NCBI GenBank assembly: GCA_040219275.1
Contig: JAVJSU010000007.1
Location: 520,497-584,496, forward strand
DNA from: JAVJSU01 sp040219275
GTDB lineage: Bacteria > Chloroflexota > Anaerolineae > Aggregatilineales > Phototrophicaceae
DNA length: 64,000 bases
Reading direction: 5' to 3'
Shown here: positions 41,118 through 50,249 of the stretch, one piece after another
How positions within the stretch are numbered: the stretch's first letter is position 1
How the letters are laid out: the number at the start of each line of letters is the position of its first letter
The notes under the pieces: model-generated
What the model was told of the DNA's origin: nothing
Seen by the model: only the letters and a program-made list of their open reading frames with translations
Databases searched by the model: none
Translations under genes and position numbers: made by a program

Positions 41118-42616
41118 TGTCACTGCATAAATTAGAACCAATAATTTACGATCAAGGTGTGCCGGGGCGCGTGGGTGTGAATCTGCCGGATTGCGATGTA
41201 CCGGAAAGCCAATTACCCGCTGAATTGATCCGTGATGAAGTGGCGTTGCCGGAAGTCAGCGAGCTACAGGTCGTCCGGCATTTCGTCAACCTCAGCCAAT
41301 TAAATTACGCCATCGACAAGGGCTTTTATCCGCTTGGCTCCTGCACGATGAAATATAACCCGAAGGTCAACGAAGACATGGCTCGCTTGCCCGGTCTGGC
41401 GTTGTTGCATCCACTGACCGATCCCGAAGGATCACAGGGCGCGCTGGCGTTGATGTACGCCTTGCAAAATTGGCTGGCGGAAGTCGCTGGATTTGCAGGT
41501 GTGAGCCTGACCCCTGCGGCGGGTGCACAGGGCGAATTCGCCGGAATTCTCATGATCCGCAAATATCATGTGGATCGTGGCGAGGCGCATCGTAACAAGA
41601 TTCTCGTGCCGAACAGCGCACACGGTACCAATCCGGCGACGGTAACGATGGCAGGATTGGAAGTCATCGAATTGCCCTCCAATAGCGATGGTAATGTTGA
41701 TCTGGATGCGTTGAAAGCCGCCTGTGCCGGTGACAAGGGTAAGGAAATCGCCGGTATGATGATTACCGTGCCGAGCACCTTAGGCTTGTTTGAACGTCAT
41801 ATCCTCGACGTGATTAAGACCGTGCATGATTGCGGTGGCTTGATGTACATGGATGGCGCGAATATGAATTCGCTCATGGGTGCGGTCAAGCCGGGTGAAC
41901 TCGGCTTTGATGTGATGCACTATAATCTGCACAAAACCTTCTCCACGCCTCATGGTGGTGGTGGTCCCGGTTGTGGGGCAGTCGGTGTTGCAGAACGTTT
42001 GATGGATTATCGCCCCGGTCCGGTTGTTGAAATCGTGGAAGATGTAGACGATGACAACGACGCGCCACTCTACGGACTGGTCACACCGTCCAAGACAATT
42101 GGTCGCTTGAAAGCATTTAACGGTAACTTCGGGATGCACATTCGCGCTTATGCCTATATCCGCGTGTATGGTGGCGAGGGACTGAAACAAGTGTCCCAAC
42201 ATGCAGTGTTGAACGCTAATTATATCCGTGCGAATTTGCTGGATACCTACAAGATTCCGTATCCGCGCATCTGCGGGCATGAATTTGTGCTGGAAGGGCA
42301 TTTCCCCGATGCAGAAGGTGTGCACGCGCTGGATATTTCCAAGCGATTGATGGACTATGGCTATCATCCGCCCACGAATTACTTCCCGTTGATTGTGCCG
42401 GAAGCCCTGCTGATCGAGCCGACGGAAACCGAAGATAAGGCAACCTTGGACGGCTTTATTGACGCGATGAAGAAGATCGCCAAAGAAGCCAAAGAAGACC
42501 CCGATCTTCTGCACAGTGCGCCCCACACCATGCCTGTTTCCCGCCTTGATGAAGTCCGTGCGGCGAAGCAATTGGTCTTGTGTTGTGCGCCGGTGATGAA
42601 AGCGATTTCGGGCTAA
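41117..42616 (+). CDS. gcvPB: Glycine dehydrogenase (decarboxylating) subunit 2
   Basis: 499 residues from the ATG at 41117, which overlaps the gcvPA stop; GAGAGG lies ~11 nt upstream. The C-terminal, PLP-binding half of the P protein: YPLGSCTMKYNPKVNED, TPAAGAQGEFAGILMIRKYH, NSAHGTNPATVTMAG, DVMHYNLHKTFSTPHGGGGPGCG (PLP Lys in NLHKTF), GNFGMHIRAYAYIRVYGGEGL. It catalyses glycine decarboxylation and transfer of the aminomethyl group to lipoyl-GcvH. Confidence 0.97.
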   Translation: MSLHKLEPIIYDQGVPGRVGVNLPDCDVPESQLPAELIRDEVALPEVSELQVVRHFVNLSQLNYAIDKGFYPLGSCTMKYNPKVNEDMARLPGLALLHPLTDPEGSQGALALMYALQNWLAEVAGFAGVSLTPAAGAQGEFAGILMIRKYHVDRGEAHRNKILVPNSAHGTNPATVTMAGLEVIELPSNSDGNVDLDALKAACAGDKGKEIAGMMITVPSTLGLFERHILDVIKTVHDCGGLMYMDGANMNSLMGAVKPGELGFDVMHYNLHKTFSTPHGGGGPGCGAVGVAERLMDYRPGPVVEIVEDVDDDNDAPLYGLVTPSKTIGRLKAFNGNFGMHIRAYAYIRVYGGEGLKQVSQHAVLNANYIRANLLDTYKIPYPRICGHEFVLEGHFPDAEGVHALDISKRLMDYGYHPPTNYFPLIVPEALLIEPTETEDKATLDGFIDAMKKIAKEAKEDPDLLHSAPHTMPVSRLDEVRAAKQLVLCCAPVMKAISG

Positions 42617-42645
42617 GATTGTAGACGCTAGACTTTAGATTTCAG

Positions 42646-42681
42646 AGAGGTGCAGTCCTGTTGATTGCGCCTCTTTTGTTT
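42646..42681 (+). terminator. Terminator of the gcv operon
   Basis: AGAGGTGCA (42646-42654) and TGCGCCTCT (42666-42674) pair with one G-U, followed by TTTTGTTT. It lies 30 bp past the gcvPB stop. Confidence 0.72.
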
Positions 42682-42805
42682 GTACATTTACTGCCGCTAT
42701 CCCCAACAAAATCATCAGGCAAGCGTATATTCAGCGTCATGCAGGTCTAAATTTGTAGCGCATACTATATTGCAAAACGATGAGACGAAAGTGCATGAGA
42801 CGAAG

Positions 42806-42904
42806 ATGTTCAAACGATTGTTTATTCCTCTAATTTTGATGCTATGGGTGGTCACGGTTGCCGCGCAAGACGATTCTGTGCCGTCGTGATGTACGGTGGA
42901 TTGC
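42806..42904 (+). pseudogene. Nonsense remnant of a secreted-protein gene, paralog of 43021-44163
   Basis: The frame gives a good signal peptide (MFKRLFIPLILMLWVVTVAAQ) and then DDSVPS, a TGA stop and CTVD. The next gene has, at the same place, QEDPLPSWCPVEE. The alignment VPS-stop-C-T-V-D against LPS-W-C-P-V-E shows a Trp codon (TGG) turned into TGA. Beyond this point only a few residues of homology can be traced and a further stop follows, so the 3' boundary is not defined. It is best read as a decayed tandem duplicate; a functional 27-residue peptide is less likely. Confidence 0.6.
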
Positions 42905-43020
42905 GCTTTTTTTAGGGTACTTCATAGATTAAACGTATAGTAATCGTATATTACACGTCAAGCGAACTTTTAAGATATCATTTATGTTTGGGGTGCACTA
43001 CCAAAAATAAGAAAGGAAAG

Positions 43021-44163
43021 ATGAGGAACCATAAATTTGGTATATTGTCGATTTTGATGATTCTAGGTGCGCTGAACGTGCAAGCACAGGAAGATCCCTT
43101 GCCCTCTTGGTGCCCTGTAGAGGAGGCGCTAGTTTTGCAAAGTGCTAGCGATCACCCTTATGTAGAAATTTTTGAGGATGGGTTAAACGTGTATTCCACC
43201 AGTGATGGCGAGACCGTTTACGAATATTATGCGGTCAATAATGTGAATGAAGCCGTACCTAGCGATGATGGTGAATATGTTGCGATGATCCGCGCTGATG
43301 AGAACCGCAACATGGAAATTTGGACGGTCAACCGGACGAACAGCGAACCACGTTTGTTGGTCAGCGCGACGGATATTGCGGAATTACGCCCCGAAAATGA
43401 AGAAGTTGAACCAGATGCATATGGCATTTTGAACTGGGCATGGGTTCCTGGTACATCTAATATTGTCTTCAATACGCGAATTTATTATTTTGGTGAAGGG
43501 TTGTTTTCGTCCATTGCGGATGATCTTATCATTGCGAATGCCGTGACAGGTGAAATTACAACGCTTTTGCCCCATGGGAATGGTGGTAACTTTATAGTTT
43601 CGCTGGATGGTCAATATGTCGCGGTGGAAGGACGAGAAAACTTGAGTGTTTTTGATCTTGCATCTGGAGAAAACATGCCCGTTACGCTCGAAAATTATCA
43701 GACGATTGGAATTGGTAATGACTATTATTATGCGCCTTTGGTTTGGCGTGCGGATAGAAGCACCTTTGTGATTGCGGTTACCTCTGATGACAATCCGTTT
43801 ATTAGACAACATGATGGTGTTGTCGATGTTTACGAGGTTGATGCGGCTACACAAGATGTTGAATTGATTGCCACGCATAACGCATTTTACATGGTTTTTG
43901 ATTTCTCTTCGGATTTGGATCATGTCGCTTACTGGCTGACCAATGAACAGGGATCAAACCTGCGCACACTTTATGTTGCGGATTTACTTGGTGAGGAGCG
44001 TCTCGCCATCGAAACAGGAGAATCTCTTCAATTTGTCGAATGGTTAGATAATAGCGTGTACTTTAGCTATCGCATTCAAGCTAGCAACTCGAATCAGATC
44101 ATTTTAATAGATGATTTCTGTGGCTCAATGCCTAACTATCCTGATGTGCACACCGAGGAATAA
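43021..44163 (+). CDS. Secreted beta-propeller-like protein
   Basis: 380 residues from the ATG at 43021 (AAGGAAAG directly upstream; the open frame starts 33 bp earlier without a signal peptide). A signal peptide (1-~20, ending NVQAQ) is followed by TolB/WD40-like strands (VPSDDGEYVAMIRADENRNMEIWTVNR, ILNWAWVPGTSNIVFNTRIYYF, VSLDGQYVAVEGRENLSVFDLASGE, VVDVYEVDAATQDVELIATHN, VEWLDNSVYFSYRI). Two Cys lie near the ends (WCPVE and DFCGS). Function is unknown. The upstream remnant at 42806 is its broken duplicate. Confidence 0.72.
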   Translation: MRNHKFGILSILMILGALNVQAQEDPLPSWCPVEEALVLQSASDHPYVEIFEDGLNVYSTSDGETVYEYYAVNNVNEAVPSDDGEYVAMIRADENRNMEIWTVNRTNSEPRLLVSATDIAELRPENEEVEPDAYGILNWAWVPGTSNIVFNTRIYYFGEGLFSSIADDLIIANAVTGEITTLLPHGNGGNFIVSLDGQYVAVEGRENLSVFDLASGENMPVTLENYQTIGIGNDYYYAPLVWRADRSTFVIAVTSDDNPFIRQHDGVVDVYEVDAATQDVELIATHNAFYMVFDFSSDLDHVAYWLTNEQGSNLRTLYVADLLGEERLAIETGESLQFVEWLDNSVYFSYRIQASNSNQIILIDDFCGSMPNYPDVHTEE

Positions 44164-44172
44164 ATTGAATAG

Positions 44173-44210
44173 CGGGGTGACTATATTTGAATAGTCGCCC
44201 CGTTTGTGTT
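44173..44210 (+). terminator. Terminator between convergent genes
   Basis: CGGGGTGACTAT and ATAGTCGCCCCG form a 12-bp stem with one G-U pair and a 6-nt loop, followed by TTTGTGTTT. It is 10 bp past the stop at 44163 and 13 bp from the end of the convergent peptidase gene. Confidence 0.75.
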
Positions 44211-44222
44211 TATAGCGTGACG

Positions 44223-46268
44223 CTAATCAACAATGGCAAAGTTATCAATCGCCGGGATGAGCAGGACATCGTAAAGCGCCTGCCGTTGTTCATCCGTGCC
44301 GGCGACCATACCGATGATATAGCCCTGTCCGTCAATTTCTGCGATGGCGAACAGCGAATAGACCGCCTGTGATTCGTTTTCGATCTCGTAAATTTTCCAG
44401 ACCACGCCGTTCACTTCATAGAAGGCGTTTGGCTCCGGCATGGCATCGTAGCCATAAAAGCCGTCGGTCAGGATGATGCGCTGATAATAACCAAGCAAGC
44501 CATCTGCCGGAATACGATAAGCGAGTTGATATTGCACGCTATCCGCGACGATTCCGTACACAATATCATCGACGCGTTCCCAACCTTCCGGTGCAACACC
44601 GCTCACGCCGAGTGCCTCATCGGTGAAGGGTACAAGCGTGATGTTGTCTGCCGAAAGCGGTTCGTCGAGTGTGGCTTGCTCCGGTAACGTGGAGTCCACA
44701 TCATCCAACGGCGGGATTTGATCGGCGAATTCTTGCACGCCCGGAATATCGACAATTGCAAACTCAAAGCCCATCTCATCAATGCAGGAGGCATCCGGTT
44801 CTTCGTTGGGATTGTTGATGAAATCTATCGCAATCTCCATCGGGCAACCGCCATCGAGCGACACGCCATGACCGCCACCGGGCATTTCATAGCTGTAATG
44901 ATTGCTCAGTGTTTCTGCGACGGTATTGGCAAATTCTACGGGTGTGACTGGATCATATTCTCCGCTTAGAAGCAGAGTCGGTAGATCACTAACCACTGGC
45001 TCGATGACTTCATCGTTGATAAAGCCTTCTGTCCAATCACTGCACAGGCGGATCACCTCATAAGGCGACACATCGATACTTTCAACGTATTCGCCGACGA
45101 CCTGAGAAATATCACTCAAGGTCTCATCAATGAGTTGTTCGGTAATCAGCGGACCGTCTTCCTGACAGATGATCGAGTAAAGCATCCCTTCGTAGAAATC
45201 GCCAAGTTGGTCAACCTGTGCGCCACGAATGAGCGCCAATCGTCGATAATCGCCCAATGCCATTTCGTAAATATAGAGCGGGATAATCGGCACGGCATCG
45301 GTGATGTAAAACAGCAGGACAACCGTGCTAAGCGCGTCCGCACCATCAATCACCGCGTTATACGAACTGCCATCCTGTAGCATGATGTCCACGTTGATGG
45401 GTTCTTCGTTCCATGAGTTCGCCAGTGAATAGGTGAGCGCCTCTAAGTTTGGATAAGCACTCGCGCAGGCGGGATCAGCGTTACAAGCGGCGAAGACCGT
45501 ATCAAACGCATTTTGAATTTGATTAACCTGACCGGCTACAGAAAATTGGATCGATGCTGGATCAACCACACCATCAAGGATGACACTTCTTACCATGTCG
45601 GGGAAGTCCCGCATGATGACCTGACCGAGCAACGAGCCATAAGAGATGCCGAGCAAATTCAGTTGATCGTAGCTGAGTGCCTGCCGGATGTCATTCACAT
45701 CGGCGGCGTTCTGGCGGGTGGTGTAGGCGCTGAGGTCAATGCCCTGTGCGATATATTGTGCGCGGCACGCAAAAGTCGCATTAAAGAACAGTTCATTTTC
45801 TTCCACATCGGTGATATTGCGCTGGAGTAAATCAAGCTCAAGATCAACCGAATCCTGACAGAAAAGGTTGGGTTCAGAGAAACCGACTCCGCGCTGGTCA
45901 AAGAAGATAATGTCACGGTCAGCATCTGCGAGTGGCAGGAATTGGTTTTCGTATAAACCGGGCAGGCTGGCAATCGTCTGACCGCCGGGACCGCCATCAA
46001 GGTAGATAATCGGGTCAGGTTGCGGGTTGATGCTCTGTGTACGAACAACAGCAACCGCAAGCCGAATGGTATCGGTATCTGTCGGGTCAATACGGTTTTC
46101 GGGAACAGTCACGAAGCCACATTCAATGTCCAGACCAGCTGTCACATCAAATTGACATTCGCCGGATTCAAAAGTCGGGGTGAAATCATCCTGTGCCAAT
46201 GCGGGGAACACGCCCACACCCATGAGCACGATCACAATACAACTCAGTAAGCATAACTTTACGCGCAT
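44223..46268 (-). CDS. Secreted alpha/beta hydrolase, S33 peptidase (TAP-like) with C-terminal extension
   Basis: 681 residues from the ATG at 46268 (GGAG 11 nt upstream, signal peptide follows, ending FPALAQ). The core (~35-500) is a tripeptidyl/prolyl-aminopeptidase-type hydrolase: oxyanion loop IYLDGGPGGQ, DQRGVGFSEP, nucleophile S209 in GISYGS, catalytic Asp in SGEYDPVTP and His in GGGHGVSLDGG. A further ~150 residues (~525-681) form an extra module (VSGVAPEGWERVDDIVYGI...IYEIENESQAVYSLFAIAEIDGQGYIIGMVAG) not found in the standard enzymes. It likely acts on extracellular peptides. It is transcribed alone. Confidence 0.85.
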   Translation of the reverse strand: MRVKLCLLSCIVIVLMGVGVFPALAQDDFTPTFESGECQFDVTAGLDIECGFVTVPENRIDPTDTDTIRLAVAVVRTQSINPQPDPIIYLDGGPGGQTIASLPGLYENQFLPLADADRDIIFFDQRGVGFSEPNLFCQDSVDLELDLLQRNITDVEENELFFNATFACRAQYIAQGIDLSAYTTRQNAADVNDIRQALSYDQLNLLGISYGSLLGQVIMRDFPDMVRSVILDGVVDPASIQFSVAGQVNQIQNAFDTVFAACNADPACASAYPNLEALTYSLANSWNEEPINVDIMLQDGSSYNAVIDGADALSTVVLLFYITDAVPIIPLYIYEMALGDYRRLALIRGAQVDQLGDFYEGMLYSIICQEDGPLITEQLIDETLSDISQVVGEYVESIDVSPYEVIRLCSDWTEGFINDEVIEPVVSDLPTLLLSGEYDPVTPVEFANTVAETLSNHYSYEMPGGGHGVSLDGGCPMEIAIDFINNPNEEPDASCIDEMGFEFAIVDIPGVQEFADQIPPLDDVDSTLPEQATLDEPLSADNITLVPFTDEALGVSGVAPEGWERVDDIVYGIVADSVQYQLAYRIPADGLLGYYQRIILTDGFYGYDAMPEPNAFYEVNGVVWKIYEIENESQAVYSLFAIAEIDGQGYIIGMVAGTDEQRQALYDVLLIPAIDNFAIVD

Positions 46269-46383
46269 ACAGACTCTCCAAAAAATGAACAATACACATT
46301 TCATAGGTTATTATAGACCCTACCGGCGATTATGACCGTATTTTAATTGATTAGAATATATTCATCTGGCGAGAAAGTGCTGG

Positions 46384-47199
46384 TTACTCGCCCATTAGAT
46401 GGCGCAGATAGGCTTGAGGATCATTGAGAAATGAGCGGGTAATGGTGACGTGTTCGAGGTCATCATAGGCGACCTGTTCAACCTCGCCATCAGTGAATTG
46501 CAGAATAGTCGCGTTAGGATACGCCATGATAATTGGCGAATGTGTGGCGATAATAAATTGTGCATCCTGTTTCACCATATCATCAAGCATGGCTAAAAAT
46601 GCCAGTTGGCGCATTGGTGAAAGCGGGGCTTCTGGCTCATCCAGCAGATATAATCCACCGCGTATGAAGCGTGATTTGAACAGCGTGAAGTAACTTTCTC
46701 CATGCGAGTACCCGTCCAGATTTTCACCGTATTGTTGTTTCATCGCGTGTAATTCCCCCGCGAACGCCATTTTCGCCAACCCTTTTGCCAGCTCAGAGCG
46801 TTCGGCATATTCTTCGTCTACGCGGCGCAATTCAGCCAGCATATCTGCGCGGATTTTCGCTTGCTGTTTGACGAAGCCGAAAAAATCCTCGCTCCGCATG
46901 AAGAAGCCTTTACGGGTGCGTTTATTCCAGATGAGCTTGAACAGGGTGGCAAGCTGGCGCATCGCTTCGAGCGAATCATCACGCTCCACACTTTCCGCGC
47001 CGACAGTGATTGACCCGACTGCACAGGCAATCGCTTCTAAAAGGGTCGATTTTCCAGAGCCATTTTCCCCAACAAGGAACGTTACCGACGACTCCAGTGT
47101 CAATGAGGTTAGGGATTGGATGATGGGTAAGTTAAACGGAAAGGTGGTATCGCTAAGATGATCGCTGGAACGAACTTGAATTTCTCGCAGATGGATCAT
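46384..47199 (-). CDS. AAA family ATPase (ABC-like, SMC/RecF type)
   Basis: 271 residues. Walker A GENGSGKST (~43-51), Walker B YLLDEPEAPLSP (~183-194) and the H-loop ATHSPIIMAYPNA mark a single-chain ABC-type ATPase of the AAA_21/AAA_23 class. Residues ~70-170 between them form a helical insert. Similar stand-alone proteins are widespread and mostly uncharacterised; some work in DNA maintenance, others in defence with a nuclease partner. No nuclease gene is adjacent, so no defence role is claimed. Confidence 0.85.
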   Translation of the reverse strand: MIHLREIQVRSSDHLSDTTFPFNLPIIQSLTSLTLESSVTFLVGENGSGKSTLLEAIACAVGSITVGAESVERDDSLEAMRQLATLFKLIWNKRTRKGFFMRSEDFFGFVKQQAKIRADMLAELRRVDEEYAERSELAKGLAKMAFAGELHAMKQQYGENLDGYSHGESYFTLFKSRFIRGGLYLLDEPEAPLSPMRQLAFLAMLDDMVKQDAQFIIATHSPIIMAYPNATILQFTDGEVEQVAYDDLEHVTITRSFLNDPQAYLRHLMGE

Positions 47200-47312
47200 G
47201 AGGCGGGATCATCTCCAAACGGCAAAAGTGGATTAATACTATAATAATAGCAGGCTTCAATATGGTATTCATTATTCCTGCCATGTTAAGTATCTTATAG
47301 AGAGGAAATCAT

Positions 47313-48908
47313 ATGTTTTTCAAATCGCCTCAATTTCGTGTTACAGCTATGTTCATGCTATTCTTGTTGACGATGTCTGTATCGGCATTGGCTCAGCCAG
47401 AAGCGCCCGCATGGGAGGCTTACGTTTTTATCCATAACATCCCGCTGGACGGTGAGTCCCTAATCGGGCATGTGGAACGAATCACCCCCACTGGCGGCGA
47501 AGCGATCACGCCACAAACCAATTTTGGCACCGCGTCCACTTCATTTACCGCACAGGCGCGTTTGTCACCGGATGCGCGTTATCTGATTGTTTCAGGACAA
47601 TTTGCGGGCAGTCCGGGGCAGAGTATGGTGGCGTATGATCTGGTAAACGGCGTGTGCTGTTTGCCTGTAGAAGTGCCTGCCGCCGGTGGTGAAGCGATCA
47701 GCCTCGGCGGGTTCGACCCTGACTCGCGCTATCTCTCTTATTCCTACTTCGGCGGTTATGGTGAAGGCGGCGGTCTGGGAAATGGGGGGATTGCCGTTGC
47801 GGATATTGTGAACGTATTTACGCCCGAAGATGATGCCGTGATCGCCCGTGATTTACCGATGAGTTCGGTGCTGGCGAGTGTGCCGGAATTGTACGAAGGC
47901 GTGTGGGCATTCATGGGCGATTGGAAAGCGGATGGGATTCGATTTACATCCAATTGCTATGGATGTGAAGGCGTGTTTGAAGCTGAATATGCACTCTGGG
48001 ATCCCTTTACCGATACGTTTTCCGCAAACAGCGGCGACTCCTTTAGCATCTTTGGTGAACAATTTGACCCGACCGGAGAGATGATCTGGATAGCACAGGA
48101 TGCGAGCTACCCGTATAGTACCGAAGGGGCATATTTCCCGATTCCCAACGTCGTCGAATATTCGCCATCCGGCACCTTGTATGGCGCTGATACCCTCACC
48201 ATTTTTAACGATCCGGCGCTTGTGGATGTCGGACGCGCCAATTGGGGCATGGGTGGTCAGGTCGTGGTCATCCGCCCCGGTTCAGGAGGCTACTGGCTAG
48301 TACACGAACGTGATGGCACCGTCTCGCCGATCATGGGTGTCTCTGAAAGTTTCGTGATTGGTACACCCACTGGCTGGTTGATGGTCAACGATGGCGCGAC
48401 GGAGAAAATTCTCTACAGCGTTGAAGGTGAAACCCGCGAGATCACTCAGGTCAGCACATTCCCACCGGATCGGTATGTAGAGGTACTGTGGGTGTCACAA
48501 ATCTCCGAGGCAGAAGCCTTTGATCTGCCCCCGTTTAGCGGAATCGGTACACCATCCTCACTAGATAGCTTTTTGGCAGAACCCACCCGTGCGGCGGTCA
48601 CGCCCGTTGTCGGCGACTTGACCATCGGTGGTTCAGGCACACAATGTCCGGAATTTCTAGAATCACGCCTTGTTGTCGGGCAACGTGGCCGTGTGACCCC
48701 CGGCGCGCCCAACCGTGTTCGCAGTGCGCCCTCATTGGATGACAGCCGCGTTATCGGGGAAATTCCGGGCGAGGGGGTCTTCGCGGTGCTTGAAGGGCCG
48801 ATCTGTGACCCCGGCGGGATCGCATGGTGGCGTGTGCGTTATAACGACATTGAGGGCTGGACGGCAGAAGGACAGGGCGACACTTATTTTACCGAACCGA
48901 TTCGGTGA
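47313..48908 (+). CDS. Secreted propeller-like protein with C-terminal SH3b domain
   Basis: 531 residues. A signal peptide (1-~28, ending ALAQ) precedes a beta-propeller-like body (~30-400; LSPDARYLIVSGQF, GGFDPDSRYLSYSYFGG, YEGVWAFMGDWKADGIRFTSN, GYWLVHERDGTVSPI). It ends in an SH3b-like module (~450-531, NRVRSAPSLDDSRVIGEIPGEGVFAVLEGP...AWWRVRYNDIEGWTAEGQ). Four Cys in the middle (CC, CYGC) may pair. It has the same plan as the protein at 18426. Function is unknown. Confidence 0.75.
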   Translation: MFFKSPQFRVTAMFMLFLLTMSVSALAQPEAPAWEAYVFIHNIPLDGESLIGHVERITPTGGEAITPQTNFGTASTSFTAQARLSPDARYLIVSGQFAGSPGQSMVAYDLVNGVCCLPVEVPAAGGEAISLGGFDPDSRYLSYSYFGGYGEGGGLGNGGIAVADIVNVFTPEDDAVIARDLPMSSVLASVPELYEGVWAFMGDWKADGIRFTSNCYGCEGVFEAEYALWDPFTDTFSANSGDSFSIFGEQFDPTGEMIWIAQDASYPYSTEGAYFPIPNVVEYSPSGTLYGADTLTIFNDPALVDVGRANWGMGGQVVVIRPGSGGYWLVHERDGTVSPIMGVSESFVIGTPTGWLMVNDGATEKILYSVEGETREITQVSTFPPDRYVEVLWVSQISEAEAFDLPPFSGIGTPSSLDSFLAEPTRAAVTPVVGDLTIGGSGTQCPEFLESRLVVGQRGRVTPGAPNRVRSAPSLDDSRVIGEIPGEGVFAVLEGPICDPGGIAWWRVRYNDIEGWTAEGQGDTYFTEPIR

Positions 48909-48930
48909 TCTATGTACTGAGCGATTTGCA

Positions 48931-48964
48931 ACGGGGGCTGACGAGATCAGCTCCCGTTTTTTTT
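48931..48964 (+). terminator. Rho-independent terminator
   Basis: ACGGGGGCTGA and TCAGCTCCCGT form an 11-bp stem with one G-U pair and a 5-nt loop, followed by eight T residues. It is 22 bp after the stop at 48908. Confidence 0.9.
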
Positions 48965-49058
48965 GCGAAGCGCCAGCTGTTAAGATTTAGGCGCAAATTG
49001 CGGTAAAATAGCCCGGGGCAGTATCATAAACATCGCTTGTTAGAAAAATGAGGGAAAT

Positions 49059-50147
49059 GTGCCTTACGCTCAACTCATTTCACGGCGCAAACGGCGCGGT
49101 AGCCTATTTAAGTCGGTACGTGCAGTCTGGAGAGACACATCTGCATTGTGGTCAGAATTTCGCACGCCAATTTGGCTATTTATCATCGTCTCTGTGGTCG
49201 GTGGCTATCTCTATGGTGAACTCTATTATCTGGCGCGTGGTGAAGTTATCCCGCTGATTGACCGCCCGTATCTCATGCTTCAACTCATGATTCTCGAAAC
49301 GCCGGAACCCGCCCCTGCCGAGTGGTATCTAGTGGTGTTCTGGTATATGTTACCGGTCATTTTTATCTTTATCGTCGGCTTGGGCGCGGCGGATTTTATG
49401 GTCTTATTTTTTAACCGTGAAGGCAGACAGGACAAGTGGATGGAAGCGTTAGCCTCAACTTATCGTAATCACACCATCGTATTCGGTGCGGGGCATGTGG
49501 GGATGCGCGTGATTCGCATTCTGGTGTCTATGGGTGTGGATGTGATCGTCGTTGATAATTCGCCCGATCCCGGCTTGGAAGACGCACTGGATGAGTGGCG
49601 TATCCCGCTCATTGTCGCAGATGGTCGCCAAAGTTCATCGTTAGAAAAGGCGGGTTTGCTGAAGGCGCGGTCATTTGTCGCCTGCACGGGTGATGACCAC
49701 ACCAACCTGGAAGCGATTATGCGCGTGCGGGAACTCAACCCGGATGTGCGAATCGTCGCTAGAATGTGGGATGAAGCCTTTGCGCGGCAGGTAAAACTTT
49801 TCATGCACGTACAGACGGTCTTTAGTTCGTCTGATCTGGCGGCTCCGGCATTTGCGGGTGCGGCACTTGGTATCGAAATTTCGCAGAGCTTGAACGTCAA
49901 CGGGGTGGATTACAGCACCGTTCGGCTGACTGTTGAGGCGAAATCGTTCATGGAAAAGCGAAGCATTGGAGAACTTCAAGAAAAATACGACATGGATATT
50001 GTCCTGCTAGGACGCAACGACCATAGCGAGGTACAACCGCCGCGAGAACATATTGTTCAGGCGGGCGATGTGCTGGTGATTTTCGCACAGCACGACCGCA
50101 TCCTTGACCTCGCCTCGCGCAATCATCAGGGGTCAAACAAACGCTGA
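49059..50147 (+). CDS. RCK/TrkA-N domain membrane protein without a K+ channel filter
   Basis: 362 residues, GTG start; the ATG at 49048 is in another frame. Two membrane helices (~36-60 and ~90-115) enclose a loop (~60-92). It is followed by a Rossmann-type RCK domain (HTIVFGAGHVGMRVIRILVSMGVDVIVVDNSP, ~138-168) and a TrkA-C-like end (~280-350). The loop between the helices (LMLQLMILETPEPAPAEWYL) lacks the TxGYG selectivity filter of K+ channels, so it is not an ordinary two-helix K+ channel. It may be a regulatory subunit or a different ion pathway. An antiporter gene follows 102 bp downstream in the same direction, consistent with joint ion homeostasis. Confidence 0.75.
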   Translation: MPYAQLISRRKRRGSLFKSVRAVWRDTSALWSEFRTPIWLFIIVSVVGGYLYGELYYLARGEVIPLIDRPYLMLQLMILETPEPAPAEWYLVVFWYMLPVIFIFIVGLGAADFMVLFFNREGRQDKWMEALASTYRNHTIVFGAGHVGMRVIRILVSMGVDVIVVDNSPDPGLEDALDEWRIPLIVADGRQSSSLEKAGLLKARSFVACTGDDHTNLEAIMRVRELNPDVRIVARMWDEAFARQVKLFMHVQTVFSSSDLAAPAFAGAALGIEISQSLNVNGVDYSTVRLTVEAKSFMEKRSIGELQEKYDMDIVLLGRNDHSEVQPPREHIVQAGDVLVIFAQHDRILDLASRNHQGSNKR

Positions 50148-50249
50148 TAGGCATATTTCCGTAAACTTTTCGGCGTTGAATTTATCTACTGCTGATGAAG
50201 TACCGTAATACTGCTTTGTCTTTAAGAACACAACTGGAAAGCCATTCAC

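Noticed and set aside
41780..42571. 263-codon minus-strand frame inside gcvPB
   Set aside because: It overlaps a strongly conserved gene on the plus strand; composition follows the codon positions of gcvPB, and no family is recognised.
46384..47199. Defence system based on the AAA ATPase
   Set aside because: No nuclease, effector or other defence gene is next to it; the neighbours are secreted proteins.
49048..49257. ATG start at 49048 as the start of the RCK gene
   Set aside because: It is in a different frame and ends after 69 codons; the GTG at 49059 leads into the membrane and RCK domains.
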